From a virus, in the IMG/VR virus record IMGVR_UViG_3300049919_000235, positions 1 to 33,117 of that record: 33,117 nt of DNA. The stretch is one strand, 5' to 3'. A program made the translations under genes and the position numbers. This document shows, piece after piece, positions 14,685-24,354 of the stretch; within the stretch, counting starts at the first letter, position 1, and each line of letters starts with the position of its first letter. The notes under the pieces were generated by a model, which was given only the letters and a program-made list of their open reading frames with translations, made no database searches and was not told where the DNA came from.

Positions 14685-16943
14685 TTAATTATTAGCTGCT
14701 GCAAACCAAGAACCTCTTGACATTTTTAATACGATATCATTTGTTGCTGCACCAGAACCAGCAGAAGTTCCAGTTATTTTTAAAATATTAGTTCCACTCA
14801 GTGTTAATGTTGCAACGCCACCTGTACTAGTGTATGATTTTAATGGTGTTGATTCCGCTGTAAAAACAATCATATAACGAACAGTTGTTGAGCTTGACCT
14901 CATAATTTTCACCGAACAAGTCCACCCAGTAGAATTGCTTACTAACAATGCGCCCGAATCAAATATTGTGTAACCAGCAAAATATACTTTTATTTGTCTT
15001 GTGGCAGTTGCACTACTAAGATATAAACCACCAAATTCAGCATCCAATGATTCCCCGTCAGTTGCAAATGTATTAGCAGGGGTAGTGTAACTATATAAAT
15101 CAGTTTCTGTTGTTGTTGTATTTCCAGCATCTGCAAAAGAATTAAATATTACACCGCCTAAACCATATCTTAATCCGCTATTTTTAGTATCGTAAAAAGA
15201 ACTTTTAAACTCCCTAGATCCAGCTTGTGCAGTGGTCAATAGATTGGAGCTATTATCATGTTTTAACGCAGACATAGTTGTTGTACTAGCCGCTATATGA
15301 ACTAAAGAAGTAGGGGCTGTTGTTCCTCCAAAATAAGAGGAACCTCCTACTTTAACTTGTCCTCCACTACCTAATACAGTAACTATTCCTGTAGACCCGT
15401 TAGCATATTCAATTGCTGATTTTTCTGTAGTTCCTGAATAGTAAGCTAATACTACCTTTGACCCAACAGTTTTATTATCCGAAGAAGGTATTATACCTAT
15501 TGAGCCAGTAGTACCGTTTCCACTAACTAAAGATGTTATTCCCGTTAATTCGTTTGATCCAGTGTAATCAGGGGTAATCAACATTTTAGATGTAACTCCA
15601 AATGTTGCTATGCCTAAATTTGAAACCGCAAATTTTGTAAATCCAACTCCTTGATTAGCTGAATTAGCTGTGTTGAATGAAAGAGAACCACCTTGAATAT
15701 AAAGCATGGATCCTATTGCTGCTGTATTTGGATTTACCCAAGTTGTTCCATTATAGTAAAGATTCTGACCAAGATAAGAGGTAGCAGCTAGTGATCCCAA
15801 AAAACTATTTGGATTACCTGCACCTACATCACCCATTTGCATTACAGATGTAGAACTACCTAATTTTGCAACAATATTTGTTCCTAATACATTTAAAATA
15901 CCACTAGAATAAGAAAAATTAGGATTAGTTGTGGTTGTGTTAGCAACACCTGTGCCTATTGGTATTATTCCAACAGTTGATGCCACACTACCTAATATAG
16001 TACCTACTTGTAAATCAGTTGAACCTAATAATGTTGAACCATTAACTGTACGTATATTTGTGCCACTAACTAATGTCGCTTGTTTTGAATTTATTTGCGG
16101 TTGAATTGAGCTTGTAACACCCTTCACGTAACTTAATTCTGTAAATGATGGGTATGTGGAAGTAGACAAAGATTTAATATTCTTACTAGCGTCAAAAGAT
16201 GCTATTGTGTTTGCTGTTTCGGCACTTACGATTATTGCTGGTGTTGTAACAGTTCCTGAAAATGTAGGATTTGAAATTGTTGAATAAACTGTATTAAATA
16301 TTCCTAACAAATAATTTGCTACGTTCAAACAAGTGACTTTCATTAAAGAAAACGAACTTGCAGAGTTCATGCCCGCAAGCAGATCAGCATCAACAAGAGT
16401 CGTCTTAGCGCTGGCGCTATTATTAATAGTTGCAATACTAGTTAATGTTTCGTTTCCAGTATTAGTACCACTATTTACACCTGTAATATCAATTAATCTT
16501 GCTACTTCTGAGCCATTCTTTTTTACGCTAGTAGCTACCAAATCTATTTCAGAATCGTGATATACAGTAGACCTTGTGTTATCTATTGAATAAGCACCGT
16601 AGTTTGTAGCACATTGTGCATCAAAAGACGCCGTTGCGTTACCTAATGATATTTGAGAAATTGTAGCCCCAGCATCTCTAATTAACTTAATGTTATTTCC
16701 GCCAAATCTTAAGATACCGTTACCGTCTAAACTAGTTACATCAATGTTTGTGCTATTTCCTGTTGTTAAAACTTCTTGCAATGTTGGTTTTGGTATAACA
16801 TCCCATTTAGGCACTCCACCAACACCTGAAACTATTACGCTTCCTGAGGTTGCGGCTTTTTCTAATTGTTTTAGCTTAATTAATGTTTGAGCCTCGGAGA
16901 TACTCGACAAGGCAAATACTAATAGGATAATTATTTTTTTCAT
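14685..16943 (-). CDS. Tail fibre protein with an N-terminal signal peptide
   Basis: A 752-residue host-recognition fibre. Most of the length consists of low-complexity, Gly/Ser/Thr/Asn-rich beta-repeat sequence including GVNSGTNTGNETL and SASSFSLMKVT, phrases usual in fibre shafts. The last 170 residues form a distinct domain (TDLYSYTTPANTF...) of the type that ends many phage fibres. Residues 1-18 are a standard Sec signal peptide (MKKIIILLVFALSSISEA, likely cut before QT), which is unusual for a phage virion protein. It could imply export to the periplasm before assembly, or a retained hydrophobic anchor. The gene lies downstream of two tail genes and starts 26 nt past the stop of the small fibre-like protein. 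Confidence 0.83.
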   Translation of the reverse strand: MKKIIILLVFALSSISEAQTLIKLKQLEKAATSGSVIVSGVGGVPKWDVIPKPTLQEVLTTGNSTNIDVTSLDGNGILRFGGNNIKLIRDAGATISQISLGNATASFDAQCATNYGAYSIDNTRSTVYHDSEIDLVATSVKKNGSEVARLIDITGVNSGTNTGNETLTSIATINNSASAKTTLVDADLLAGMNSASSFSLMKVTCLNVANYLLGIFNTVYSTISNPTFSGTVTTPAIIVSAETANTIASFDASKNIKSLSTSTYPSFTELSYVKGVTSSIQPQINSKQATLVSGTNIRTVNGSTLLGSTDLQVGTILGSVASTVGIIPIGTGVANTTTTNPNFSYSSGILNVLGTNIVAKLGSSTSVMQMGDVGAGNPNSFLGSLAATSYLGQNLYYNGTTWVNPNTAAIGSMLYIQGGSLSFNTANSANQGVGFTKFAVSNLGIATFGVTSKMLITPDYTGSNELTGITSLVSGNGTTGSIGIIPSSDNKTVGSKVVLAYYSGTTEKSAIEYANGSTGIVTVLGSGGQVKVGGSSYFGGTTAPTSLVHIAASTTTMSALKHDNSSNLLTTAQAGSREFKSSFYDTKNSGLRYGLGGVIFNSFADAGNTTTTETDLYSYTTPANTFATDGESLDAEFGGLYLSSATATRQIKVYFAGYTIFDSGALLVSNSTGWTCSVKIMRSSSTTVRYMIVFTAESTPLKSYTSTGGVATLTLSGTNILKITGTSAGSGAATNDIVLKMSRGSWFAAANN

Positions 16944-16969
16944 AGGATAAAGGTATTGTTTTATTTTTT

Positions 16970-17317
16970 TTAATATTTATATGATACAACAAATAAATCT
17001 GATAATGCTGCGTTTAGTAAAACTATATTTGTTGTAATTATAGTGTAATCAACAGAAACAGTCAGCCTAACACCATTCATAAAAACACCATAGACGAACG
17101 ACGGGCTATTTGCTAATGAAATTGAACTTCCAGTTACTGTAAATACTTCTTCTATATCTGTTCCTACTGCCCCTGTCGCAAAATCTGAAACTTTAATTTT
17201 TACTGATGAATAGCCAGTTGCGGATGAAACATCAATTTCAGCAGCTTCAATTAACGTTGTACTTGGGTCAAATCCTGGCGTTATAAAGTCAGGTATTTGT
17301 GGGATTGTTGAATTCAT
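16970..17317 (-). CDS. Small fibre-like tail protein
   Basis: A 115-residue protein with a Pro-rich beginning (IPQIPDFITPGFDPS) and a compact beta domain in the second half: GVFMNGVRLTVSVDYTI is the 'NGxxL-xxxDYT' pattern found in small domains appended to phage tail fibres and appendages. It lies between the large tail protein and the main fibre. It likely forms a collar, connector or fibre-adaptor trimer. Function inferred from pattern and context. Confidence 0.72.
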   Translation of the reverse strand: MNSTIPQIPDFITPGFDPSTTLIEAAEIDVSSATGYSSVKIKVSDFATGAVGTDIEEVFTVTGSSISLANSPSFVYGVFMNGVRLTVSVDYTIITTNIVLLNAALSDLFVVSYKY

Positions 17318-17338
17318 TTTATGATTTTTAGCTTTTTA

Positions 17339-19432
17339 TTATTCTATTATTCTTTTGTTGCTTGGTTCTGTTATTCTTTGCTTTGAGTCTTCTGTAATTC
17401 TAAAACCAGTTTCAACAAATTTCTTAGCAATTGCAGAAATATTGTATTGCGAATTTACAACTAATTTAGTTCCATCAACACAAAATTTAGACGCCTTTTC
17501 TGAAAATAATGTGGCGTAATTTTCTTCTTGATTAACTATTTTATTAGTGTTTAGTTTTTCAAGTTCTGCGCCATCCCAAACTTCCGCTTCGTTTATACTT
17601 GTAATTCCTCCATTTAAAGGATAAATATTTGTAATTAATTTTCTATCTGTTAAGGAATTATCGTCTAAAATTCCAGCAAAGCAAGTTTCTGAATTAGAAC
17701 AAATTGATGATTGCTCTATAAAAGCAGATTCATTTACTGCAGAAACAGTCATTTTCCCATAATCTTTTACTCTTATTTGTTGATCTATTACAAATTCTTC
17801 TGTAAATGGATTTGAATATGAACGGTAAAAAAATGTTAATGTCCATCTAACTTTTAGTGTTTTGCCACCCCAATATTGATTGCTCATTACTGGTAAATAA
17901 GGCGCACCGTTAATAAGAGTTTGTACGTTTGGAACATTTGATTCAAATCTGTTTCGCCATGAATACGTAAACTCAGCCCATGTTGTACCAAAAACAGAAG
18001 TCATATTTTCTTCTGTTGTAAAGCCTGATAAACCTGCGTTAGTAATTGTTTTTGTATCAAAAACATTTCTTATTGTACCCAAACCATAAGTGGTGTCAAA
18101 ATACTCTTCAAATATTTCTATTTTAACTGTCCTTAAAAATACACGAATATCATTTGACGATACTAATCCAAACCTATCAAATAAATCATTTTTCCATTTG
18201 TTAAAAGCAAAATCAAGCTTTAGTTTTGTTCGCATTCTTTCCTCTATACAACATTCTAGGTTATGACCATCATATTGTTTATTATAGTCGTCTAACGAAG
18301 CCCTTATGTTCATTCCGTTTCCTGTATATTCAGGAACAGCATTTACTATTATTTCAGTGCTAATAAAACTATTTACTTTATAAGGCTGGCCAACAACAGA
18401 TGAATAAGCAATTCCTATAAGCCTATATTTTGCATTAGAAACCAATGGCTTTAATTCAAAGGTAGCTTTAAATTGATTGCTTCCTGGCGTTACCTCAACT
18501 GGATCAGTCATTGGAGCACTAATATCAGATGTTGATGTGTTTGCTAATTTAATCCATTGTGAATCGGCTTCATAGTTTTGCCAAAAGTCAACAGTATCAT
18601 CAAATTTATCTACCCTGATTAAGGTTACAGAAAAGTGCGTTACTGGATTAAGCGCATTTTCTGTGTTAGCGTAAACTTCAATTTGAGAGTTTCTGTAATC
18701 CGCTAAATTGCTAACTTCTACACCATCCCTTTTTATTTTAAAAAAAGTGTTTGTAAACCATGCCGCTGTATTGTATTTGTTTCTATTGTAGAAACCAGCA
18801 CCAAATCCAGTAAACTTTTCTTCTACTGATGTTTTTATTGCGGTGTTACTTGGGTTTTGAGCAAACAAATAAATTCTTGGCGAATAACCAACCTGAGAAT
18901 AAACATCGTTAGGGTATGCAAAATTAGATATGTTGCTATTATCTGATGCTAATTTAAAAATTACGTTTGTAGAATCTTGTAACAATTTACTGTGATTAGA
19001 TGAAGGTTTTAAATATTCGCCTTCATCTGCTGTCATTATAAATTCAATTATTAAATTAAAAACAAAACCACCATCAGGAACTAAAGTCACTTTGTAGTTT
19101 TTCATTGGAGCAATATTTATTGTTCCTGCCGTTGTCTGTAAAGACATGTTGTAATCTATTCCTGTTGTAGAGTTATAGGTTGCAGCATAATAATAAGTTC
19201 CTTTATCAACTATTGTATTAATAAATCCCTCTTCTATAAAAAGAGCTGGATTAACATATATATTAAACCCAGTCAAATCAACATCCGAACTATATTCTAG
19301 TTGTATTTGTTTTTTTTCTCCTATTCTATGTTCACCGTCAGACCATGAGCCACCGCTTTCAGAAAATACTTTTATAATACTACCATCAGGAAGTATTGTT
19401 CCTATTGATTTGCTTACCGTTGTTAATACCAT
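17339..19432 (-). CDS. Large tail/baseplate protein
   Basis: A 697-residue beta-rich protein with no transmembrane segment. It lacks a motif I can name, but sits between the putative tail tip and the fibre proteins. The N-terminal part resembles an immunoglobulin-like/all-beta fold (about 20-140), and the final 100 residues carry Asn/Thr/Ile-rich strands ending in repeated ITE-like units (RITEDSKQRITEPSNKRIIE). It is likely a baseplate hub, upper fibre or receptor-binding protein. It starts one base after the upstream stop. Confidence 0.7.
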   Translation of the reverse strand: MVLTTVSKSIGTILPDGSIIKVFSESGGSWSDGEHRIGEKKQIQLEYSSDVDLTGFNIYVNPALFIEEGFINTIVDKGTYYYAATYNSTTGIDYNMSLQTTAGTINIAPMKNYKVTLVPDGGFVFNLIIEFIMTADEGEYLKPSSNHSKLLQDSTNVIFKLASDNSNISNFAYPNDVYSQVGYSPRIYLFAQNPSNTAIKTSVEEKFTGFGAGFYNRNKYNTAAWFTNTFFKIKRDGVEVSNLADYRNSQIEVYANTENALNPVTHFSVTLIRVDKFDDTVDFWQNYEADSQWIKLANTSTSDISAPMTDPVEVTPGSNQFKATFELKPLVSNAKYRLIGIAYSSVVGQPYKVNSFISTEIIVNAVPEYTGNGMNIRASLDDYNKQYDGHNLECCIEERMRTKLKLDFAFNKWKNDLFDRFGLVSSNDIRVFLRTVKIEIFEEYFDTTYGLGTIRNVFDTKTITNAGLSGFTTEENMTSVFGTTWAEFTYSWRNRFESNVPNVQTLINGAPYLPVMSNQYWGGKTLKVRWTLTFFYRSYSNPFTEEFVIDQQIRVKDYGKMTVSAVNESAFIEQSSICSNSETCFAGILDDNSLTDRKLITNIYPLNGGITSINEAEVWDGAELEKLNTNKIVNQEENYATLFSEKASKFCVDGTKLVVNSQYNISAIAKKFVETGFRITEDSKQRITEPSNKRIIE

Positions 19433-19433
19433 T

Positions 19434-21146
19434 TTATACTGTTCCTTTAATTGTTAATGTTTTATTTAAATCGTCTATTACAATACTATCTATTTTATTT
19501 GAAAGCCCTAATGAAGTTATTATTTGGCCATCCAAATCAACATCTGATAGCATTTGGCAATCGTACGAAACAACCGCTGTAAAATCTTTTCCCTGGTAGC
19601 CTGAAATTCTAGGATCGTCAATGTACCAAAACCTATCATATAAATTACCAGGATAACCTTCTTTGAACCACATTGCATAATTGTAATATTGGTTTAAGCC
19701 AACGTCAGGAATACCCAAACTATTTGCAGAAAAGAATTTACTTACACTTGCGTTACTAACATCGTTTCCATCCCATATTAATATCATTGGGCTATATGAA
19801 CAGTGGGCGTTCATTAGCATAGCATTTTTATATTGTTTTAGTATTGTTCCTATTGTTGGAAGGTCTTCGTAGAATGTCAATACATCCCTATCAATTCCAT
19901 CATCCCTAAAACGAGCAGAAGCAAATTCTATTAGTGGTGTGAATGCTCCTTTTTGTAAATTATTATAGGGGTTATTCCACTCTACAATATCAGACCATCT
20001 GCTGTTAGCTTCTGAACCTACCCAATTAACAGCATCTTTTTGGTAACGGAAGTCAGCGTATGAGTATCTATTTTTTACTGACCACTCCCAACAAACACTA
20101 ACCACTTTATTACTATTTGTTAAATCTAGCCATGGGTTTTTTGGTGTAAAGAAATCCCTTCTTTCTAAAATTAGATTATTGTTTATAATATCAAATTTTG
20201 AATTAAAAATGCCTTTTAATTTATCAAAAAACATTACACCGTTTAATATTGGAGCATTTTTATCTAGCCAATAAGTTGTAGTATCTGTTGGTTCAACTCC
20301 TTTGTCTATTGGCGCATTATGGTATACAGCGTTATAATAATCACTTGCTGGGTCATTAAATATTGATGATTGAAAAGTTAAACCGCATTTACCACAAACG
20401 TTAGCTGCGTATTCTCTTATTAATGGCGAAGGGTGTTTTCTGCCGCACCCAAATGAATTTGCTAATAGTTTTTTAACCCAATTATTAAGCTCTGTATAAG
20501 CATTAGTGCTTGGGTCGCCATCTAAATCAATATTAGGTATCTCATCAAGGCTTCCTCCTATTGAATTTATAAAACCAATAATAGCATTAACAACATTAAT
20601 TATAAAATTTATCGTTTGGACTATTGATGCAATTACTAATAATAAAGGACCGATAGTTAAAAAGCTTGTCCAAGTAGCTATTGTAATTATAATTAAAGCG
20701 TCGTGCAACCAATTAGGGCGTAGTTCATTACAATACGATATTCTAGGGTGTTGTTTGCTTTTAAAACCCGTAGTGTCGTCCCAAATCATTGTGTTCATTA
20801 AACAAGTGTAATGGTCGTCTGCAATTGATTTTTCTATTGCCGAAGCTTTTAATTCACATTGACCTTCGCACCAAGTTAAAGAACGGTGATCTATATAAAA
20901 TTCATAAGTTTGATTTTGACTACAGCAATCGTTAACGAATTTTAAAACAACTTTATTATTTAATGCGTTGGGTGATTCTATTAATTGCGAATATAAGTAG
21001 TTGTAATCTGAACCTGTAAATGTTAAATCTCCCGTAAACGAAAAAGCCCTATCTCCTGTCTCGTCCTTACGACGAAGTGTGAAGCTAGGGTGTTTTAAGT
21101 TCTTTTCAGGAAAAGCAACTGGAATGCCATCTAAATATGCCTTCAT
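19434..21146 (-). CDS. Tail tip protein (Dit/Tal-like) with a membrane-spanning insertion
   Basis: A 570-residue protein directly downstream of the tape measure, a place normally held by distal-tail or tail-associated proteins. The N-terminal segment (FTLRRKDETGDRAFSFTGDL, 22-41) resembles distal-tail-type domains in Bacteroidota phages that I recall. An insertion at residues about 149-197 is strongly hydrophobic and would make one or two membrane helices, which is remarkable in a virion tip. After it comes a Cys/His cluster (FGCGRKHPSPL, CGKCG, about 234-258) that may bind zinc. I infer a tip that penetrates the host membrane or caps the channel for ejection. Its ATG overlaps the tape measure stop by four bases (ATGA). 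Confidence 0.72.
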   Translation of the reverse strand: MKAYLDGIPVAFPEKNLKHPSFTLRRKDETGDRAFSFTGDLTFTGSDYNYLYSQLIESPNALNNKVVLKFVNDCCSQNQTYEFYIDHRSLTWCEGQCELKASAIEKSIADDHYTCLMNTMIWDDTTGFKSKQHPRISYCNELRPNWLHDALIIITIATWTSFLTIGPLLLVIASIVQTINFIINVVNAIIGFINSIGGSLDEIPNIDLDGDPSTNAYTELNNWVKKLLANSFGCGRKHPSPLIREYAANVCGKCGLTFQSSIFNDPASDYYNAVYHNAPIDKGVEPTDTTTYWLDKNAPILNGVMFFDKLKGIFNSKFDIINNNLILERRDFFTPKNPWLDLTNSNKVVSVCWEWSVKNRYSYADFRYQKDAVNWVGSEANSRWSDIVEWNNPYNNLQKGAFTPLIEFASARFRDDGIDRDVLTFYEDLPTIGTILKQYKNAMLMNAHCSYSPMILIWDGNDVSNASVSKFFSANSLGIPDVGLNQYYNYAMWFKEGYPGNLYDRFWYIDDPRISGYQGKDFTAVVSYDCQMLSDVDLDGQIITSLGLSNKIDSIVIDDLNKTLTIKGTV

Positions 21147-24031
21147 GGTTTTGCTATTTGTTTTAATTTATTCTCACGATTAATTATGGAGTTCATTCTA
21201 GTTATAACACCTCTTTCATTCCAAACCAAGTCGTTACCGAAGCGTTTATTTTGCATGATAAATATTAACTCTGTCATTTGGCTTTCTAAACGCTTCATGT
21301 CAGCTCCACTATTTATTATTTGCGGTTGTAACATTTGCATTGGAGCAGAAGAAACCATCATTCTATGTGTAGCCATTTGGTCATAAGCCTGTACTTTTTC
21401 TTTCCATTTGTTTAAATCAATTCTACCAGCATGCACATCTTCGAATATGTCACGATAGCTTCTAGTTTTTTTATGATCCATTACAAATTCGCCTTTGTGA
21501 TACATGTATGGTCTGGAACCAACTTTTTTAGATTCGTCTCTTGGGTTACCGTCACCTGTATAACCACCTTCGTAGTATGCAGCTTGTGATGCTACCGAAC
21601 GAGCCGAAGCTAACCCAGCTACTAAAGCAAGTAAAGCTGCTGCAATTGTAACACCTGCTGCGGCACCACCCTCTGCTGCTGCTTTAGAAACTGCAATGGC
21701 TGTATTAGCGACTAATTCAACCGCTGCTAAAGCTTGTTGTTGTTTAACGTAATTAGCTCGCTTTTTATTTAACTCGTCCAAGCGTTTTTGTTCAAGCTCT
21801 AACACCTGAGAGTTTCCTTTGTCTGCTATGTCTTTAGCTTCGTCAACTCTTTTTTGTTGCAAAGTAATTTGCCCTTCAACTTCTTTCTGTTTAGCTGAAA
21901 GTATTTGGCTTGTTGCAGAAACAGCAGCGTTAATAGCGGTTTCAAAGTATGATATTACTTCTAAAATCCTTTGCTTTTTAGCTTCCTTTTCTAATAAAGT
22001 TATTTTGTCTAATTGTGTTTTGTATTCCTGCGAATATTGGCCAAAGGATTGCTCCATAATATCCAGTTTTTGTTTCTCATAAGCTATGTCTGAAAATAAC
22101 TTACTACTGTTTGATTTGTTCTTTATGGTTAACAATGTGCTTGCGTGCTGTTTTTCAAACTCAATTTGTTTTTGTGAATCCGCACTATTAGCTGCAAGCA
22201 AATCATTTGAAGCTTTGGCAAACTCAACTTCTTGGTTTAATTTTAAAATACCAAGCTCTTTTTCTAATTCAACAGTACTTAAAACAAGTTCTTTTTTTTT
22301 GGCTATATTATCTTCTAACAGTTGTATTGTTTTTTTATTCGCATCTTCTTGTATCTGTACAGAAATATTAGCTTTTTGGCTTTCCGTTTGTGTTGTTAAA
22401 GCTAAAGACGCATCAGCAACTTGTTTTTCAAAAGCTATTTGTTTTTGTCCATTTACTAATGCTAATGATAAACTAGCTTCGCTATATTCGTTTTCCCTAT
22501 TTGTCTTTGTTTTGCTGGCTATTGTTGCAAGCTCAACCTTAGCATCAGATATATCTTTTTCCGTTTTTAAACCTTTTAATGTAGTTTTTTCTAGCTCTTT
22601 TTGGGCTTTTTCTTCAATGTCTTTTCTTAATTTATAAACTTCATCTAGCTGAGCTTGGCTTCCATCCTGAAATTTAAATTTGATGTTGAACTCAGAGCCC
22701 TTATTCGTTAAGTCTATTATTTTTTTATTTAAATCATCAAATGTTTTAGTAACATCTTGCGTATACTTTTTTGCCAAATCAGCTCTAGCCTTATAATTAG
22801 AAGCTTCAATAACTTGTAATTCTGTTTTTGAATCAACAATTTTATCGGCTAGTTCTTGTTGTTCTTTTATTTCAGCGGTTGTTAAATAGCTTTTTTTATT
22901 GTACGCTTCTAAAGCAACTTGCAATGTCTTTATGTAAGCCCTTTGTTTTTCAGCTTCCATTTTACTAGTTTCTTTTCCTAAAGCCTTTGCAACTTCTATT
23001 TGTCTTTCAGCAGCTTTTTTAGTTCTTTCAGCCAATTGATTAGCAGAATCTATTGTTCTTTTTATACTATCATCCATTGCGTTTTGGGTTAAACCAACCG
23101 CATCTGAAAGAGCATAAAAAGTATTTATTACACCATCAATTATATTTCCAACAATCCTAAAAGCACTCCCTATTAATCCTGTTGAATTTTTTAAATCATT
23201 AAACTTTAAAACTACAATGGCAACTGCTGCACCTATTAAGAATAAAGGATTTTTTAATAAAGATTTTCCAACGTTTAAAAGAGTTGAACCCAAATCTTTA
23301 ATACCTCCAAGGGCTTGCGAAAATGTTATTTGTTGCGTAGCCTTTACTAATAATTGAGATTGCCTTGCTGCTCCTGCAAAATCTAAGCTTAATAGTTTTT
23401 GTCCAACGCTACCCAAAGCATTTCCAACAGCTTCAAATGGCGAATCGGTAGTAAATACCCTTGCAGCGTCGCCAGCTTCCTCTATTGCATCTTGTATTTT
23501 ACCAGCCTTAATAGATAACTCTTCAAATTGTCCATCATCTAAATTATCATCCGCTAATTGGGCTTTTAATTCTCCTAACTGAGCTTTTAACGAAATCGTT
23601 TTTTTCTCAGCATTCTCTACACCTGTTGAAGTGCCTTCAAATGATTTTGCTATTTTATCAACTTCTTTTGAAGCTGCTGCTAATGTAGTTCCTTTGAAAG
23701 CGTTGGATATTGCCTTTGATACAGCGTTTGCCTCTGCTGCTGTTTTGGATTCAGAAGCTGTTAGTTTATCGGTTGCCTCTTTTAAAGCTCCTATATCCTT
23801 TACGGTTGCATCTATCGCAGCGTTATACTTAATTATGGCGGTTGGGTTAGCAGACTTTTCACGAGCTGCAATTAACTCCTTTTCCTTTTTTTCGAGTAAC
23901 CCTAATTGTATCAATTGTTGCTCCTGTTCCTTTGTAAGCTCACTGTAAACACCCTTTGCTTGCCTTAGCTTAGTTATTAAATCGTTAGTGTCAGCGTTAA
24001 GCTTAAATATTTCTTCGACTACATTTGCCAT
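21143..24031 (-). CDS. Tape measure protein
   Basis: A 962-residue, mainly helical protein that would set tail length and be ejected ahead of the DNA. It is the longest gene, lies directly after the frameshifted chaperone pair, and contains long Lys/Glu/Ala-rich coiled-coil stretches, a membrane segment at about 261-277 (NPLFLIGAAVAIVVLKF) and an Ala-rich hydrophobic region (about 785-850). At the ~1.5 Å per residue known for tape measures this suggests a tail near 140 nm (inference). The C-terminal part has a YYEGGYTGDGNPRDESKKVG segment resembling known TMP 'GG-TG-G' motifs. The start overlaps the upstream stop (TAATG). Confidence 0.93.
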   Translation of the reverse strand: MANVVEEIFKLNADTNDLITKLRQAKGVYSELTKEQEQQLIQLGLLEKKEKELIAAREKSANPTAIIKYNAAIDATVKDIGALKEATDKLTASESKTAAEANAVSKAISNAFKGTTLAAASKEVDKIAKSFEGTSTGVENAEKKTISLKAQLGELKAQLADDNLDDGQFEELSIKAGKIQDAIEEAGDAARVFTTDSPFEAVGNALGSVGQKLLSLDFAGAARQSQLLVKATQQITFSQALGGIKDLGSTLLNVGKSLLKNPLFLIGAAVAIVVLKFNDLKNSTGLIGSAFRIVGNIIDGVINTFYALSDAVGLTQNAMDDSIKRTIDSANQLAERTKKAAERQIEVAKALGKETSKMEAEKQRAYIKTLQVALEAYNKKSYLTTAEIKEQQELADKIVDSKTELQVIEASNYKARADLAKKYTQDVTKTFDDLNKKIIDLTNKGSEFNIKFKFQDGSQAQLDEVYKLRKDIEEKAQKELEKTTLKGLKTEKDISDAKVELATIASKTKTNRENEYSEASLSLALVNGQKQIAFEKQVADASLALTTQTESQKANISVQIQEDANKKTIQLLEDNIAKKKELVLSTVELEKELGILKLNQEVEFAKASNDLLAANSADSQKQIEFEKQHASTLLTIKNKSNSSKLFSDIAYEKQKLDIMEQSFGQYSQEYKTQLDKITLLEKEAKKQRILEVISYFETAINAAVSATSQILSAKQKEVEGQITLQQKRVDEAKDIADKGNSQVLELEQKRLDELNKKRANYVKQQQALAAVELVANTAIAVSKAAAEGGAAAGVTIAAALLALVAGLASARSVASQAAYYEGGYTGDGNPRDESKKVGSRPYMYHKGEFVMDHKKTRSYRDIFEDVHAGRIDLNKWKEKVQAYDQMATHRMMVSSAPMQMLQPQIINSGADMKRLESQMTELIFIMQNKRFGNDLVWNERGVITRMNSIINRENKLKQIAKP

Positions 24032-24354
24032 TATTTATTTTCTTTTTTAAATCGTTCAGCTTCCTCTATTGCTCGTTTTACTCTTTTTAGATGATTGTTT
24101 ATTATGCTGAGAAATTCAATGTAAGTCTTTGTGCTTTCAAGAGCTTTTATATCCGAAGGTCTACCGTCACAAGTATGGTAAATCAAGTCATCCATAAACG
24201 CTACGTACTGAGCGTCTAACTCCTGGGGATGAATTGGTAAATCCTTTCGCTGATTTCCTTCGTTTGGTTCAAAAATTTCATCAAATCTTCTTCGGGCGTG
24301 TCCGAAAAGCGTTTCGTGAGCCCGATTGCAATGTGCAAAAAAAAACTCCGACAC
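24031..24354 (-). CDS. Tail assembly chaperone, frameshifted C-terminal part (gpT-like)
   Basis: This -1 frame runs for 107 codons from a GTG at 24354 to a TAA at 24031. It is probably not translated from that GTG: it lies in the -1 frame relative to the upstream chaperone, opens after a stop two dozen bases before the T9 tract, and continues through it. It would be made as a fused protein of about 240 residues (138 from the first gene plus 102 here). The C-terminal part is helical and charged. In lambda and many siphoviruses the equivalent G-T fusion binds tape measure and tail tube. It is immediately followed by the tape measure gene. Confidence 0.85.
   Translation of the reverse strand: MSEFFFAHCNRAHETLFGHARRRFDEIFEPNEGNQRKDLPIHPQELDAQYVAFMDDLIYHTCDGRPSDIKALESTKTYIEFLSIINNHLKRVKRAIEEAERFKKENK

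Noticed and set aside
16333-16890. Plus-strand frames within the tail fibre gene
   Set aside because: They are antisense to repeat-rich fibre sequence and have no plausible protein composition or start context.
15000-16900. Internal repeats in the tail fibre gene as a possible diversity-generating template
   Set aside because: The similarity is general Ser/Thr/Asn/Gly-rich fibre sequence; there is no reverse transcriptase and no near-identical template repeat in the window.
22086-22637. 183-codon plus-strand frame inside the tape measure gene
   Set aside because: It is antisense to a Lys/Glu/Ala-rich coiled coil whose reverse complement is naturally free of stops; the protein is Phe/Ser/Leu-rich and has no start context.
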